A DNA stretch of 64,000 bases from the NCBI RefSeq assembly GCF_000225345.1, contig NC_015977.1, positions 1,967,501 through 2,031,500 of the forward strand, written 5' to 3'. The notes under the pieces are model-generated. The model was given only the letters and a program-made list of their open reading frames with translations, made no database searches and had not been told where the DNA came from. This DNA comes from Roseburia hominis A2-183 (GTDB taxonomy: Bacteria > Bacillota > Clostridia > Lachnospirales > Lachnospiraceae). The first letter of the stretch is position 1, and every line of letters starts with the position of its first letter. Below, one piece after another: positions 25,493 through 34,413 of this stretch. The translations under genes and the position numbers were made by a program.

Positions 25493-26338
25493 TCACGCAA
25501 AAAACTGCTCCGCGAGCGTAATGCTCCCAATATAAACCACCGGTCCTGTCATGTCAATTCTGCCGTCCCGGGCAAATTCCACCAGAAGCTCCCCGCCGTG
25601 CATATGCACCGTCACACGGTCGCCGACAAATCCCATCTTGTGCGATGCGGCAGCCGCTGCACAGGCTCCTGTTCCCGACGCGTATGTATAACCCGCGCCG
25701 CGCTCATAGATCTCGATCTGAATATTTTCCCGGTCGAGCACCTGACAGAGCTGCATGTTGATACGGTTCGGAAAATATCTGGAATTTTCCACATACGGGC
25801 CAAGCTGCATCGCTTTTTTCTGGCTGACCTCCTCGAGCATCAGCACACAATTTGGATTTCCCAGGGAGACGCAGGTCGCGTTATAGAAATTATCGCCAAA
25901 AAAGATCGCCTCGTTGACAATCTCCCCCTCAAACCCGACCACCGGGATTTCCTTTGCCACAAACTCCGGGTATCCCATGTCCACGCGCATGAGATCGCCC
26001 TGCTCGTTTAAAAACGTCACCCTGGTCTCACCCGCTTTTGTGTGCAGCACATAGCTCTCCTCTGTCACATACCCCATATCTTTTAAATATTTGGAAAAAA
26101 TGCGGATACCGTTTCCGCTCTTCTCCGCCTCACTCCCGTCCGGGTTGAAAATGCGCACCCGCATTTTGTCCCCATCAAAAAAAGGGCCATAGAGAATGCC
26201 GTCTGCTCCGACTCCCAAATTGCGCCGGCAAAGTGCTTCCACCTGCCTTTCCTGCAATTCACATGCATTGCGATTCGGATCGTAGATCAAATAATCATTT
26301 CCCAGCCCATGGTATTTACGCAGTGTTATCTCTGCCAT
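25493..26338 (-). CDS. dapF: DapF-like epimerase lacking both catalytic cysteines
   Basis: 281 residues with the two-domain diaminopimelate-epimerase fold: KYHGLGNDYLIYDP start, RNLGVGADGILYG, GNPNCVLMLEE. DapF normally uses two cysteines as acid/base, in MCGNG and ACGTG motifs. Here they read EKSGNGIRIF (AGC codon) and ASGTGACA (TCG codon), so both are serine. Either it acts on another amino acid, or it has lost epimerase function. Gene symbol given for the family only. Monocistronic or with the small gene at 26360. Confidence 0.8.
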   Translation of the reverse strand: MAEITLRKYHGLGNDYLIYDPNRNACELQERQVEALCRRNLGVGADGILYGPFFDGDKMRVRIFNPDGSEAEKSGNGIRIFSKYLKDMGYVTEESYVLHTKAGETRVTFLNEQGDLMRVDMGYPEFVAKEIPVVGFEGEIVNEAIFFGDNFYNATCVSLGNPNCVLMLEEVSQKKAMQLGPYVENSRYFPNRINMQLCQVLDRENIQIEIYERGAGYTYASGTGACAAAAASHKMGFVGDRVTVHMHGGELLVEFARDGRIDMTGPVVYIGSITLAEQFFA

Positions 26339-26359
26339 AAATGTCTCCGGTATCTGTTC

Positions 26360-26719
26360 TTATTCTATTATATGCTGTATTGGCGCGGATGCCATCTCTT
26401 CAGGGATATCCTGCTCCTCTTCCGTCTGCTTGTTCTGCTCGATCAGGCTGCGGATCGCCTCCGTCTTCTCATGAAGAATCTTGTCGATCTGCCCTTTTGT
26501 CACCTCATCGGTCACTTCCTCATTGCCGTAATTCGCCGAGCTGACTGTCAGCTCCGGCTCCACAGGAAGCTGCTGCCCGGTAACCGCATCCTCTTTCTCC
26601 CCGGTCTGTTCTTCCTTTGGCTCCGCATACGGTGTCGGTATATAATTCACATTCCAGTATTTTACAATACTGCGGTGCATCCGTTCCTGCTTGTCTCTCT
26701 CATCGATTCTATCCAACAT
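26360..26719 (-). CDS. Hypothetical 119-residue protein
   Basis: Not recognised. N-terminal charged stretch (MLDRIDERDKQERMHRSIVKYW), a central Pro/Glu-rich segment and an acidic helical C-terminus (KILHEKTEAIRSLIEQNKQT). No signal peptide or membrane helix. The ribosome site is weak (AGG about ten bases upstream); an internal ATG at residue 14 is another possible start. It is divergent from sigG and ends 21 bases upstream of dapF on the same strand. Confidence 0.5.
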   Translation of the reverse strand: MLDRIDERDKQERMHRSIVKYWNVNYIPTPYAEPKEEQTGEKEDAVTGQQLPVEPELTVSSANYGNEEVTDEVTKGQIDKILHEKTEAIRSLIEQNKQTEEEQDIPEEMASAPIQHIIE

Positions 26720-26815
26720 ATACTGTCGACCTGCCCCACTTATTTTCTAATTTATTTATACTACAAATTCTGCCGTACTTCCATAACATTTTGCATTTCC
26801 TGCTGAAAATTTTCT

Positions 26816-26845
26816 GTATAAAAACGCCCCGAATGAAGCATGCTT
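26816..26845 (+). promoter_or_regulatory. SigF/SigG-type promoter of sigG
   Basis: GTATA (26816-26820), 18 bases, CATGCTT (26839-26845), 34 bases before the sigG ATG. It resembles the forespore pattern GHATR-N18-CATNNTA. Fits expected forespore control and autoregulation. Confidence 0.5.
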
Positions 26846-26878
26846 TTTAACAGAAAATCAAACCGGAGGAAACGCATC

Positions 26879-27658
26879 ATGTCTTCATACAAAGTTGAAA
26901 TCTGCGGTGTCAACACCGCGAAGCTGCCTGTTTTAAAAGAAGAGGAAAAGGACGCTCTCTTCACACGCATCAAACAGGGAGATGCCACTGCCCGCGAAAC
27001 CTACATCAAGGGAAACCTCCGCCTCGTCTTAAGTGTGATCAAGCGTTTTTCCGGAAACCACGAGAATGTGGATGATCTCTTTCAGATCGGATGCATCGGT
27101 CTGATCAAATCCATCGACAACTTCAATCCTGCACTGGGCGTAAAGTTCTCCACCTATGCGGTTCCGATGATCATCGGTGAGATCCGCCGGTATCTGCGTG
27201 ACAACAACTCGATCCGCGTCAGCCGTTCCCTGCGCGACACCGCCTACAAAGCCATCCACACCCGCGAGATTCTTGCCAAAACCTCCTGCAAGGAACCGAC
27301 ATTAGAAGAGATTGCAAAAGTCTCCGGTCTCACCCAGGAGGAGATCGTCTTCGCCCTGGATGCCATCCAGAGCCCTGTCAGCCTCTACGATCCGGTCTAT
27401 ACCGACGGAGGAGACACCCTCTACGTCATGGACCAGATCAGTGACAAAAAAAACCGCGAGGACAACTGGATCGAAGAACTCTCTCTAAACGACGCCATGA
27501 ATCATCTGAACGAGCGCGAGAACTTCATCCTGCGCCTCCGCTTTTACGAGGGAAAGACACAGATGGAAGTCGCCGAGGAGATTCACATCTCCCAGGCACA
27601 GGTCAGCCGTCTTGAAAAATCCGCCTTAAAATCCATCCGCACCTATCTCTCCCTGTAA
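26879..27658 (+). CDS. sigG: RNA polymerase forespore-specific sigma factor SigG
   Basis: 259 residues. YKVEICGVNTAKLPVL at the N-terminus is the SigG signature. Region 2 is in ETYIKGNLRLVLSVIKRF and DLFQIGCIGLIKSIDNFNP, region 3 near EPTLEEIAKVSGL, and region 4 in EGKTQMEVAEEIHISQAQVSRLEKSALKSI. It drives late forespore genes. The ATG at 26879 follows GGAGG. In B. subtilis sigG follows sigE; here it is on the opposite strand, separated by the beta-CASP gene. Confidence 0.96.
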   Translation: MSSYKVEICGVNTAKLPVLKEEEKDALFTRIKQGDATARETYIKGNLRLVLSVIKRFSGNHENVDDLFQIGCIGLIKSIDNFNPALGVKFSTYAVPMIIGEIRRYLRDNNSIRVSRSLRDTAYKAIHTREILAKTSCKEPTLEEIAKVSGLTQEEIVFALDAIQSPVSLYDPVYTDGGDTLYVMDQISDKKNREDNWIEELSLNDAMNHLNERENFILRLRFYEGKTQMEVAEEIHISQAQVSRLEKSALKSIRTYLSL

Positions 27659-27661
27659 TGC

Positions 27662-29269
27662 CTACCGCTCCCACTTGTTGCAGAGTTCATTGATCTGGTC
27701 CGCAAATTTGCCAAGTTCGCGGTTCGGCATACCCTCGCACTTGCGGATCACCGTCATCAGGCGCTCGCCGGCTGCCACAAGTCTTGCAAAGATATTGTTG
27801 ACTGCGCGGGTACTCTTCTTCTCCACCGCCTCTCTGGAGCCCTGTGCCACACAGGCGCCTGTCAGCAGATCAAACGCATCACCGCTGAAGGGCGCGTAAG
27901 CCTCCAGCCCCAGCTCCTCGTGAATATGCGCCGCAAACTGCTCCGTCACCTTGTCTTCGCCATGTACGATAAAAACGCGCTTCGGCTTCGGGTCAAACAT
28001 GCTCACCCATTTAGTCAGCTGGTTCACGTCCGCGTGGCCGCTGATTCCCGGAAGGTTCTCGATCTTCGCCTGCACCTCGATCGTCTCGCCAAAGAGCTTC
28101 ACTTCCTTTGCCCCGTTTAACAGCATATTCCCGAGCGTGCCCGGAACCTGATATCCGACAAACAGGATCGTGGAATCCTTTCTCCATAGATTGTGCTTCA
28201 GATGATGCCGGATCCGCCCCGCCTCGCACATGCCGGACGCAGAGAGAATGACTTTCGGCTTGTCGTTAAAATTGATCATCTTCGACTCGTCGCTGGTGAT
28301 CGCCATCCGAAGCCCCGGAAAACCGATCGGGTTGATGCCCTGCTGCACAAGCGCGAGCGCGGTGTCATCAAAGCAGTCCTGCACATTCTTGCCAAAAATC
28401 GTGGTGGCTTCCACCGCGAGCGGACTGTCCACATACACCTCAAAATTCTGGAATTCCGGAAGCAGATTCTCCGTCTTGATCCGCCGGATAAAATACAGCA
28501 TCTCCTGCGTACGTCCCACCGAGAACGCCGGTATGACCAGATTGCCGCCTCTCGTAAACGTATCGCGGATCACGCGGGCAAGCTCCACGGCATAATCCGG
28601 CGGCGTCTCATGCGTGCGGTCGCCGTAGGTCGACTCCATGACCACGTAATCCGCCGACGTAAGATACTCCGGATCCTTGATGAGCGGGCGGTTCCCCGGT
28701 CCGATGTCTCCGGAAAATACGATCTTGCGCTCCTCCACGCCCTCACCGGTGTTCTCGGAGATCCACATCTCAATACTGGAAGATCCAAGCAGATGTCCCG
28801 CATCCACAAACCGGACTTTTAAGCCCTCACAGACGTTGATCACGCTGTGGTAATCGCAGGATACAAAATGTCCCAGAACCCCCACCGCATCATTCATATC
28901 GTAGAGCGGTACGACCTCCGGCTTCCCGGCGCGCTTCGCCTTGCGATTCTTCCACTCCGCCTCAAACATCTGGATATGTGCGCTGTCCTTGAGCATAATC
29001 TCACACAGCTGATGTGTCGCTGTCGTTGTAAAAATCTGCCCGCGGAAGCCATGATTATATAACATCGGAAGCAGACCGGAATGATCGATGTGCGCATGCG
29101 TCACAAACACATAGTCGATCGTCGACGCGTTCACCGGTATCTCCTGATTGACATACAGATCCGGTCCCTGTTCCATACCGCAGTCCACCAGTACATGCTT
29201 ATCCGCAAACTCCAGATAATGACAGCTTCCTGTCACCTCGTGTGCAGCCCCCAAAAATTCAAGCTTCAT
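27662..29269 (-). CDS. MBL-fold beta-CASP RNA-processing exonuclease family protein
   Basis: 535 residues. MKLEFLGAAHEVTGSCHYLE and the zinc motif THAHIDHSGLLP mark the metallo-beta-lactamase part. ESTYGDRTHE, IPAFSVGRTQEML and VILSASGMCEAGRIRHHL mark the beta-CASP part, and SGHADVNQLTKW the C-terminal RMMBL part. Related to CPSF73/Ysh1-type nucleases. Start set at 29269 after GGGGGG with seven-base spacing. Convergent with sigG, with only three bases between the stop codons. Confidence 0.9.
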   Translation of the reverse strand: MKLEFLGAAHEVTGSCHYLEFADKHVLVDCGMEQGPDLYVNQEIPVNASTIDYVFVTHAHIDHSGLLPMLYNHGFRGQIFTTTATHQLCEIMLKDSAHIQMFEAEWKNRKAKRAGKPEVVPLYDMNDAVGVLGHFVSCDYHSVINVCEGLKVRFVDAGHLLGSSSIEMWISENTGEGVEERKIVFSGDIGPGNRPLIKDPEYLTSADYVVMESTYGDRTHETPPDYAVELARVIRDTFTRGGNLVIPAFSVGRTQEMLYFIRRIKTENLLPEFQNFEVYVDSPLAVEATTIFGKNVQDCFDDTALALVQQGINPIGFPGLRMAITSDESKMINFNDKPKVILSASGMCEAGRIRHHLKHNLWRKDSTILFVGYQVPGTLGNMLLNGAKEVKLFGETIEVQAKIENLPGISGHADVNQLTKWVSMFDPKPKRVFIVHGEDKVTEQFAAHIHEELGLEAYAPFSGDAFDLLTGACVAQGSREAVEKKSTRAVNNIFARLVAAGERLMTVIRKCEGMPNRELGKFADQINELCNKWER

Positions 29270-29371
29270 ATGCATTCCCCCCAGCATTTTCTTGATAAGA
29301 CCATTATACACGCAATGCCCTGCGGTTACAATTCTTTTCCTATGTCTCTTTTTTCACAATCCCGGGCGGCA

Positions 29372-30112
29372 CTACTCAAAGCGCACAATTTCTTTCTTCA
29401 GGCGTCCCATGATTTTTTTCTCAAGACGCGATATGTAAGACTGGGAAATCCCCAGCATATCCGCCACCTCCTTCTGCGTTTTCTCCTCCCCTCCCGCCGT
29501 GTTCAACCCGAAGCGCAATTCTATGATCATGCGCTCTCTGCCGGTCAGTCCGGCAATCGCTGTCATGAGCAGCGAGCGCTCCACATCCGTCTCAATATCC
29601 CGGTAGATCACATCCTCATCCGTTCCTAAAATATCCGACAACAGCAATTCGTTTCCATCCCAGTCCACGTTTAACGGCTCGTCGATGGACACCTCCAGCC
29701 TGGTCTTGCTGTTCCTGCGCAGATACATCAGAATCTCATTTTCGATACAGCGCGACGCATAGGTTGCCAGCTTGATGTTTTTATCCGGATTGAACGTATT
29801 GATTGCTTTGATGAGACCTATGGTACCGATCGAGATCAGATCCTCCACGCCGACTCCCGTATTGTCGAACTTTTTTGCAATATATACCACCAACCGCAGG
29901 TTGTGTTCAATCAGTTTTCTCCGCGCCTCCTCCGCCGCATCTGTGGCAAGCATCCGGATGCACACGCTCTCCTCCCCTGCATCCAGCGGCGGCGGCAGCA
30001 CCTCCGCGCCGCCGATATAGTGCACCTCATCATTCTCCCCGAACAAAAAGCGTCCGATTCCGTTCAAAATTCCCCGCATCCCGTAATCCGGGACCATCCA
30101 TTTTATGTACAT
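29372..30112 (-). CDS. sigE: RNA polymerase mother-cell sigma factor SigE (pro-form)
   Basis: 246 residues. The N-terminal pro-sequence ends around [14 protein letters not shown], the region cleaved by SpoIIGA. Region 2 is in [21 protein letters not shown] and [42 protein letters not shown], region 4 in [21 protein letters not shown]. The ATG at 30112 has AAAGGAG seven bases upstream; an ATG at 30136 overlaps the spoIIGA stop but has no such site. Early mother-cell regulator of spoIIIA and others. Confidence 0.95.
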   Translation of the reverse strand: MYIKWMVPDYGMRGILNGIGRFLFGENDEVHYIGGAEVLPPPLDAGEESVCIRMLATDAAEEARRKLIEHNLRLVVYIAKKFDNTGVGVEDLISIGTIGLIKAINTFNPDKNIKLATYASRCIENEILMYLRRNSKTRLEVSIDEPLNVDWDGNELLLSDILGTDEDVIYRDIETDVERSLLMTAIAGLTGRERMIIELRFGLNTAGGEEKTQKEVADMLGISQSYISRLEKKIMGRLKKEIVRFE

Positions 30113-30132
30113 GTAAGCTCCTTTCTTCACTG

Positions 30133-30905
30133 TCATCCCAGGGATGCATGCAGAATCAGGTCATATTCTTTGTCCTCAAGCAACCCCTTCTGTGCGATTC
30201 CAACCGCCATATGTTCATACCGCCGCATCTGCCTGCCATCCTGCAGTATCATCTCATCCACATCCATCACCGCAAGAAGTCCGTCCTCTGCTCCAAGAGC
30301 ACGGTACGGCACAAACCGGATTCTGTCTTTTGTCTGATCCACAAATTTTTCCGCCAGACTATAGCTCAAAATACAGATCGGCTGCCCGGTATAGGGATCT
30401 CTTAACTGGTTCCCGCTGTCCCAGTAAGCGCTTAACGCCATCCGGCGCGCATCTTTTCCAAGCCATGCCCGGCGCACATGGCTGCCAAAGGCTCTTCTTC
30501 TCCCAAGATACCGCAGAAGACCGCACGTTACCGTCACTGCAGCCGCGATCGCTACTCCTCTGCTTTTTGATAAAATACCGCTCTCCTGCAGCCATTCTAA
30601 CGCCCCACCGAGCAGAAGAACCACCAGATACACCGCCACCCAGTTCTCAAAGAACTGCCTCCTGTCACACCTCCCGAAACAGATGACCGTCATCAGTGTG
30701 TTGATGAGAAAATGCGTGAGCAGGCAGTACAGCAGATAATTGCGGCAAAGCAGGATGCAGCACAGCCCAAGCACTGCGGAAACAGCCGCCCCAAGCAGCA
30801 GCCACCGCATTTTCCTGCATCTCTTCAAAAAAAGATTTGCCCCTGCAACAGCAAGGAAATCCATGAGAAAATTCTGGATCAAAAATACGTCTGCATAAAA
30901 TACAT
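30133..30905 (-). pseudogene. spoIIGA: Pro-SigE-processing aspartic protease SpoIIGA, frameshifted at codon 3
   Basis: The main frame (stop 30133) encodes N-terminal membrane helices and the protease motif AYWDSGNQLRDPYTG. Family members begin with a residue pattern like M-x-x-YADV-x-x-x-x-NFLMDFL. Here YADVFLIQNFLMDFL is encoded in frame, but no ATG/GTG/TTG precedes it. The only ATG with an ideal site (AAAGGA, five bases, 30905) is one base out of frame. One extra T in the T4 run at 30897-30900 (A4 on plus) would give MYFYADVFLIQNFLMDF. Fallback starts: ATA at 30909 or TTG at 30882. Could be sequencing error, mutation or slippage. Confidence 0.8.
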
Positions 30906-30945
30906 ATATTTCCTTTCACCTCGGTTTTTCTCTGACATGCCACCT

Positions 30946-30978
30946 ATTATACGATGCCGCCGTCTCCTTTTTTGTCAA
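30946..30978 (-). promoter_or_regulatory. spoIIG promoter with over-long spacer
   Basis: Minus strand TTGACA (30973-30978), 21 bases, TATAAT (30946-30951). Both hexamers are perfect, but the spacer is about four bases too long for SigA. The B. subtilis spoIIG promoter has the same defect (22 bases) and needs Spo0A. Confidence 0.8.
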
Positions 30979-30979
30979 A
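30971..30979 (+). promoter_or_regulatory. Spo0A box overlapping the spoIIG -35
   Basis: TTTGTCAAA on the plus strand matches the 0A consensus TTTGTCRAA in all nine positions and covers the -35 hexamer. Confidence 0.65.
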
Positions 30980-31014
30980 AGTCCGCTCTATAATGCGGCG
31001 AGTCATCTGCCTGG

Positions 31015-31021
31015 TTCGACA
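31015..31021 (-). promoter_or_regulatory. Distal Spo0A box of spoIIG
   Basis: TGTCGAA on the minus strand (TATGTCGAA, eight of nine to the consensus), 36 bases upstream of the -35. Two 0A sites upstream of spoIIG is the arrangement known in Bacillus. Confidence 0.6.
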
Positions 31022-31037
31022 TAATCTTCCTGCAACA

Positions 31038-31084
31038 CAAAAACTGCCATGTGCAAGTCCTGTAATCGGACTGACACATGGCAG
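31038..31084 (-). terminator. Terminator after ftsZ
   Basis: Stem CTGCCATGTG/CACATGGCAG (31044-31053, 31075-31084) with an inner AGTCC/GGACT pair and T-rich sequence on the minus strand. Confidence 0.88.
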
Positions 31085-31106
31085 TTCATATTATGTCACT
31101 ATAATT

Positions 31107-32297
31107 CTATTTGCGTGAATTCTTCAGGAAATCCGGAATCTTGATGTCCATCTGCTGCACCGTGCTCTCCGGCTGACGCGGTCTCTGGATACCCGGCAGA
31201 GGCGGTGTTACTGTACCATGTCCTCCCTGCGGCTGATAGGTCGGAGCAGCGGTTCCTGTGGTTCTTCCGAGTGTAGAACCGGATACCGGTCTGGTCGGTG
31301 TCTGCGTTGCATAATTCAACTTCGGCATGATCTTGCTCGTTGCGCCCGGATTCTCAAGTCCTGTCGCAATGACGGTGATCGTAGCCTCATCGGTCATGGA
31401 CTCATCGTACTTCGCACCGAAGATGATGTTGGCATTGTCGCCTGCGAGATCCTGTACATAGCTTGCCGCATCATTCGCATCCATAAGAGAAATATCACCG
31501 GAAATATTGATGATGACGTGGGTAGCACCGTTGATGGTTGTCTCAAGCAGCGGGCTGGCAACTGCAAGCTTGACTGCCTCGATCGCCTTATCGTCTCCCT
31601 TGGCATTACCGATACCGATGTGAGCCATACCCTTGTCCTTCATGACGGTAGACACATCTGCGAAATCGAGGTTGATGAGTGCCGGCAGGTTGATTAAGTC
31701 TGTAATACCCTGTACTGCCTGCTGCAATACCTCGTCCGCCTTCTTCAATGCATCCGGCATCGTGGTACGTCTGTCCACGATCTCAAGAAGCTTGTCATTC
31801 GGTATCACAATTAAAGTATCAACGCTCTCTTTCAAGCGGTCGATACCGGAAAGCGCATTGACCATACGCTGTTTTGCCTCGAACTTAAACGGCTTTGTCA
31901 CAACTCCGACCGTCAGAATCCCCTGCTCTTTTGCGATCTTCGCTACAACCGGCGCTGCGCCTGTACCGGTACCGCCGCCCATACCACAGGTAACGAATAC
32001 CATGTCGGCGCCCTTCACTGCCGAGGAGAGCTCTTCCATACTCTCTTCCGCTGCCTTCTCGCCGATCTCCGGCTGTGCCCCGGCTCCAAGTCCCTTCGTC
32101 AGCTTCTCGCCAATCTGGATTAAGGTCGGTGCCTTGCAAAGTGTAAGTGCCTGCTTATCCGTGTTGATCCCGATAAACTCCACTCCACCGATATTTTCAT
32201 CAATCATTCTATTTACAGCATTGTTACCAGCTCCTCCAACTCCGATGACTATAATCTTCGCACTGGTATCTGCTTCTGTCGTCATAATCTCTAGCAA
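31107..32297 (-). CDS. ftsZ: Cell division protein FtsZ
   Basis: 396 residues. [15 protein letters not shown], the tubulin-type GTP loop [21 protein letters not shown] and the T7 loop [11 protein letters not shown] are present; a variable Pro/Thr linker (about 330-380) ends in the conserved tail [13 protein letters not shown] that binds division partners. The best start is TTG at 32297, seven bases after AAGGAGG; an ATG at 32324 lies before that site. Own promoter upstream. Confidence 0.97.
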   Translation of the reverse strand: MLEIMTTEADTSAKIIVIGVGGAGNNAVNRMIDENIGGVEFIGINTDKQALTLCKAPTLIQIGEKLTKGLGAGAQPEIGEKAAEESMEELSSAVKGADMVFVTCGMGGGTGTGAAPVVAKIAKEQGILTVGVVTKPFKFEAKQRMVNALSGIDRLKESVDTLIVIPNDKLLEIVDRRTTMPDALKKADEVLQQAVQGITDLINLPALINLDFADVSTVMKDKGMAHIGIGNAKGDDKAIEAVKLAVASPLLETTINGATHVIINISGDISLMDANDAASYVQDLAGDNANIIFGAKYDESMTDEATITVIATGLENPGATSKIMPKLNYATQTPTRPVSGSTLGRTTGTAAPTYQPQGGHGTVTPPLPGIQRPRQPESTVQQMDIKIPDFLKNSRK

Positions 32298-32469
32298 GGT
32301 AGTTCCTCCTTCATTCTCTCCCATAATTCATGTCCTGTGGTAAACGGATGTAAACACACCATCTATCAGAGAATCATCCGGTGCTCCTCTTCCTACACCG
32401 TCTGTTCTGTATATCGTCTTTCAATGCAGTGCAGAATCCATACTGCCCGCTTATAAACTCATATACAAT

Positions 32470-32498
32470 ATAATATATTCTTTCTTTCAATTTATCAA
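32470..32498 (-). promoter_or_regulatory. SigA-type promoter of ftsZ
   Basis: Minus strand TTGATA, 17 bases, TATTAT in the A+T-rich gap between divIB and ftsZ. The leader would be about 165 bases. Confidence 0.65.
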
Positions 32499-32535
32499 CT
32501 AATTTTTTCACTTTTTTGAACAAATTAAGGATTTT

Positions 32536-33282
32536 CTAATCTCTGTCAAACACAATATCTGTGGTGTCCGGTGTCCATGTGTCCAGATGAAGTGTTCCGT
32601 ACATTCCCGCAAGCTGCGGAAGGATCGCCGACAGACGCACAATCTTCTGCGACAGATAGTCGTCCGAACCGATCGAAACCTGTATGCCATAGTAGGTCAG
32701 CGTCGGTTTTAAGCTGCTGTCGTAGTGAATCTCCTGCGGCAGAAGGTCGTATTTTTTCAAAATCTGCGTCAGGCTCAGAAGGTTGTTTAGCACATCCGGC
32801 TGATCCAGCGGCAGTTTCTCGTAGAGCACGACCTCATCGCATGTCACTCCGGTGATCTTTGGCACATCCTCAATCTCGTCCGAAGAAGTCTCCACGACGA
32901 ATCCATCCTTGTCAAAATAGGCGTACTGCCCGATGGCGTCAATGTAAAAGCAGCCCAGAATTCCTTTTTCGTATACCAGGACATGCACCGTGTGCGGATC
33001 ATCCAGCGTCACTTCCATCGTGTCGACAAAAGGCACCTTGCCGGTATCCCTGATGCGGTATTTCAGAAGAACATACAGAGAATTCCACGAATACTCATCA
33101 TTTAACACCAGCTGCTCGATCTGTTCGGAAGAATAGAGTTCATTTCCCTCCACCACGACATTCTCCACCGTAAATACTTTCCAGACAATCAGAAATGCAA
33201 TCGCTAGAAGCATCAGAAGGATCAGTGCAGCCGTCAGTCCGATTTTCCGTCTTCTTTTCTTTTTTCTCTGTTCTCTAATCAT
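32536..33282 (-). CDS. divIB: Cell division protein DivIB/FtsQ
   Basis: 248 residues: basic cytoplasmic N-terminus (REQRKKKRRRK), one membrane helix (about 15-35), POTRA domain starting FTVENVVVEGNELYSSEQIEQLV, then the FtsQ beta domain. It acts with FtsL and DivIC at the septum. It follows the SEDS gene by four bases. Confidence 0.9.
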   Translation of the reverse strand: MIREQRKKKRRRKIGLTAALILLMLLAIAFLIVWKVFTVENVVVEGNELYSSEQIEQLVLNDEYSWNSLYVLLKYRIRDTGKVPFVDTMEVTLDDPHTVHVLVYEKGILGCFYIDAIGQYAYFDKDGFVVETSSDEIEDVPKITGVTCDEVVLYEKLPLDQPDVLNNLLSLTQILKKYDLLPQEIHYDSSLKPTLTYYGIQVSIGSDDYLSQKIVRLSAILPQLAGMYGTLHLDTWTPDTTDIVFDRD

Positions 33283-33285
33283 ACT

Positions 33286-34404
33286 TTAGGTAACCTCAAA
33301 CTTTATTCCCCTTGACACAGACAGCGCAAGCCCCATTTCCGAGAGCAGAAACAGAATGGAAGTTCCACCGTAACTGACAAACGGAAGGGAAATTCCGGTG
33401 TTCGGAATGGTGTTGGTCACAACGGCAATATTTAAAACCACCTGGATGGAAATATGCGCCATAATGCCGACCACAAGCAGCGCCCCGTAGAGATCCGCCG
33501 CATTGTTCGCAATCACCATAAATCTCCAGATAATCAGCAGGTATAAAAGGATCAGGCAGATCGCGCCGAAAAGTCCCAGCTCCTCACAGATGACGGAGAA
33601 GATCATATCGTTCTGCGCCTCCGGGATAAAACCGAGCTTCTGCATGCTCTCCCCGAGTCCCTTGCCGAACAGCCCGCCGGAACCGATCGCATAGAGTCCC
33701 TGCAGCGTCTGATAACCTTTTTCATACTCTTCCGGGTGCAGCCAGATCTGGATACGCTCGGCGCGGTAGGATGCAAGCGCGATAAAAATGACGCCGACTG
33801 CGAGTACCACGCCTCCCACAATCAGGAAATGCGAATATTTCGGGCTCGCCACAAACAGCATGCACACCGCGATGCCAAGGATAATAATCGCTGTACTTAA
33901 GTTATTGTATGCGACCACCCCGACGACGGGAAGCACGATCGCCATGACCTTGACCAGCGTCTTAAAATCCCCCACCTGCTTCGACGTCTTATAGATGATC
34001 GTCGCCAGGAAAATGATGACCGCAAGCTTCGCAAACTCGGATGGCTGGAACGAAAGCGGTCCGATGTAGATCCAACGCGCCTGTCCTTTGGCTTCCGTAC
34101 CGATAAAGATAACCGCCGTACACAGTCCGAACGCCATCAGATACGCCAGACCGCTCACTCTCATCCAGAACCGGTACGGGATTCTCGAGACGATGATCAT
34201 CGCTATGATTCCAAGACTTGTCGCAAACAGCTGCTTTTTCAGATAATACGCCGTATCCCCGAAACGCGTGGAACCATAGTAAGAGCTCGTGCTGTAGAGC
34301 ATCACCAGACCGAAACAAAGCAGAAAGATAATCAAAAACAGCAGGCTGTAATCAAAATATCGAATTGGTTTTTGTTTTTTTTCTTTTTCCTGCCTTCGCG
34401 CCAT
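33286..34404 (-). CDS. SEDS peptidoglycan glycosyltransferase (FtsW/SpoVE)
   Basis: 372 residues with ten hydrophobic segments and the SEDS motifs GTEAKGQARWIYIG, FQPSEFAKLAVIIFLA and FVSYGGTSILFLL. Located in the murein/division cluster between murD and divIB, where Bacillus has spoVE and most bacteria ftsW. The sequence alone does not tell vegetative from sporulation use. Confidence 0.93.
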   Translation of the reverse strand: MARRQEKEKKQKPIRYFDYSLLFLIIFLLCFGLVMLYSTSSYYGSTRFGDTAYYLKKQLFATSLGIIAMIIVSRIPYRFWMRVSGLAYLMAFGLCTAVIFIGTEAKGQARWIYIGPLSFQPSEFAKLAVIIFLATIIYKTSKQVGDFKTLVKVMAIVLPVVGVVAYNNLSTAIIILGIAVCMLFVASPKYSHFLIVGGVVLAVGVIFIALASYRAERIQIWLHPEEYEKGYQTLQGLYAIGSGGLFGKGLGESMQKLGFIPEAQNDMIFSVICEELGLFGAICLILLYLLIIWRFMVIANNAADLYGALLVVGIMAHISIQVVLNIAVVTNTIPNTGISLPFVSYGGTSILFLLSEMGLALSVSRGIKFEVT

Positions 34405-34413
34405 TCTCCACTC

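Noticed and set aside
30879..30905. Eight-residue leader peptide overlapping the TTG of spoIIGA
   Set aside because: The conserved SpoIIGA N-terminus is encoded upstream of that TTG, so a frameshifted true start explains it better.
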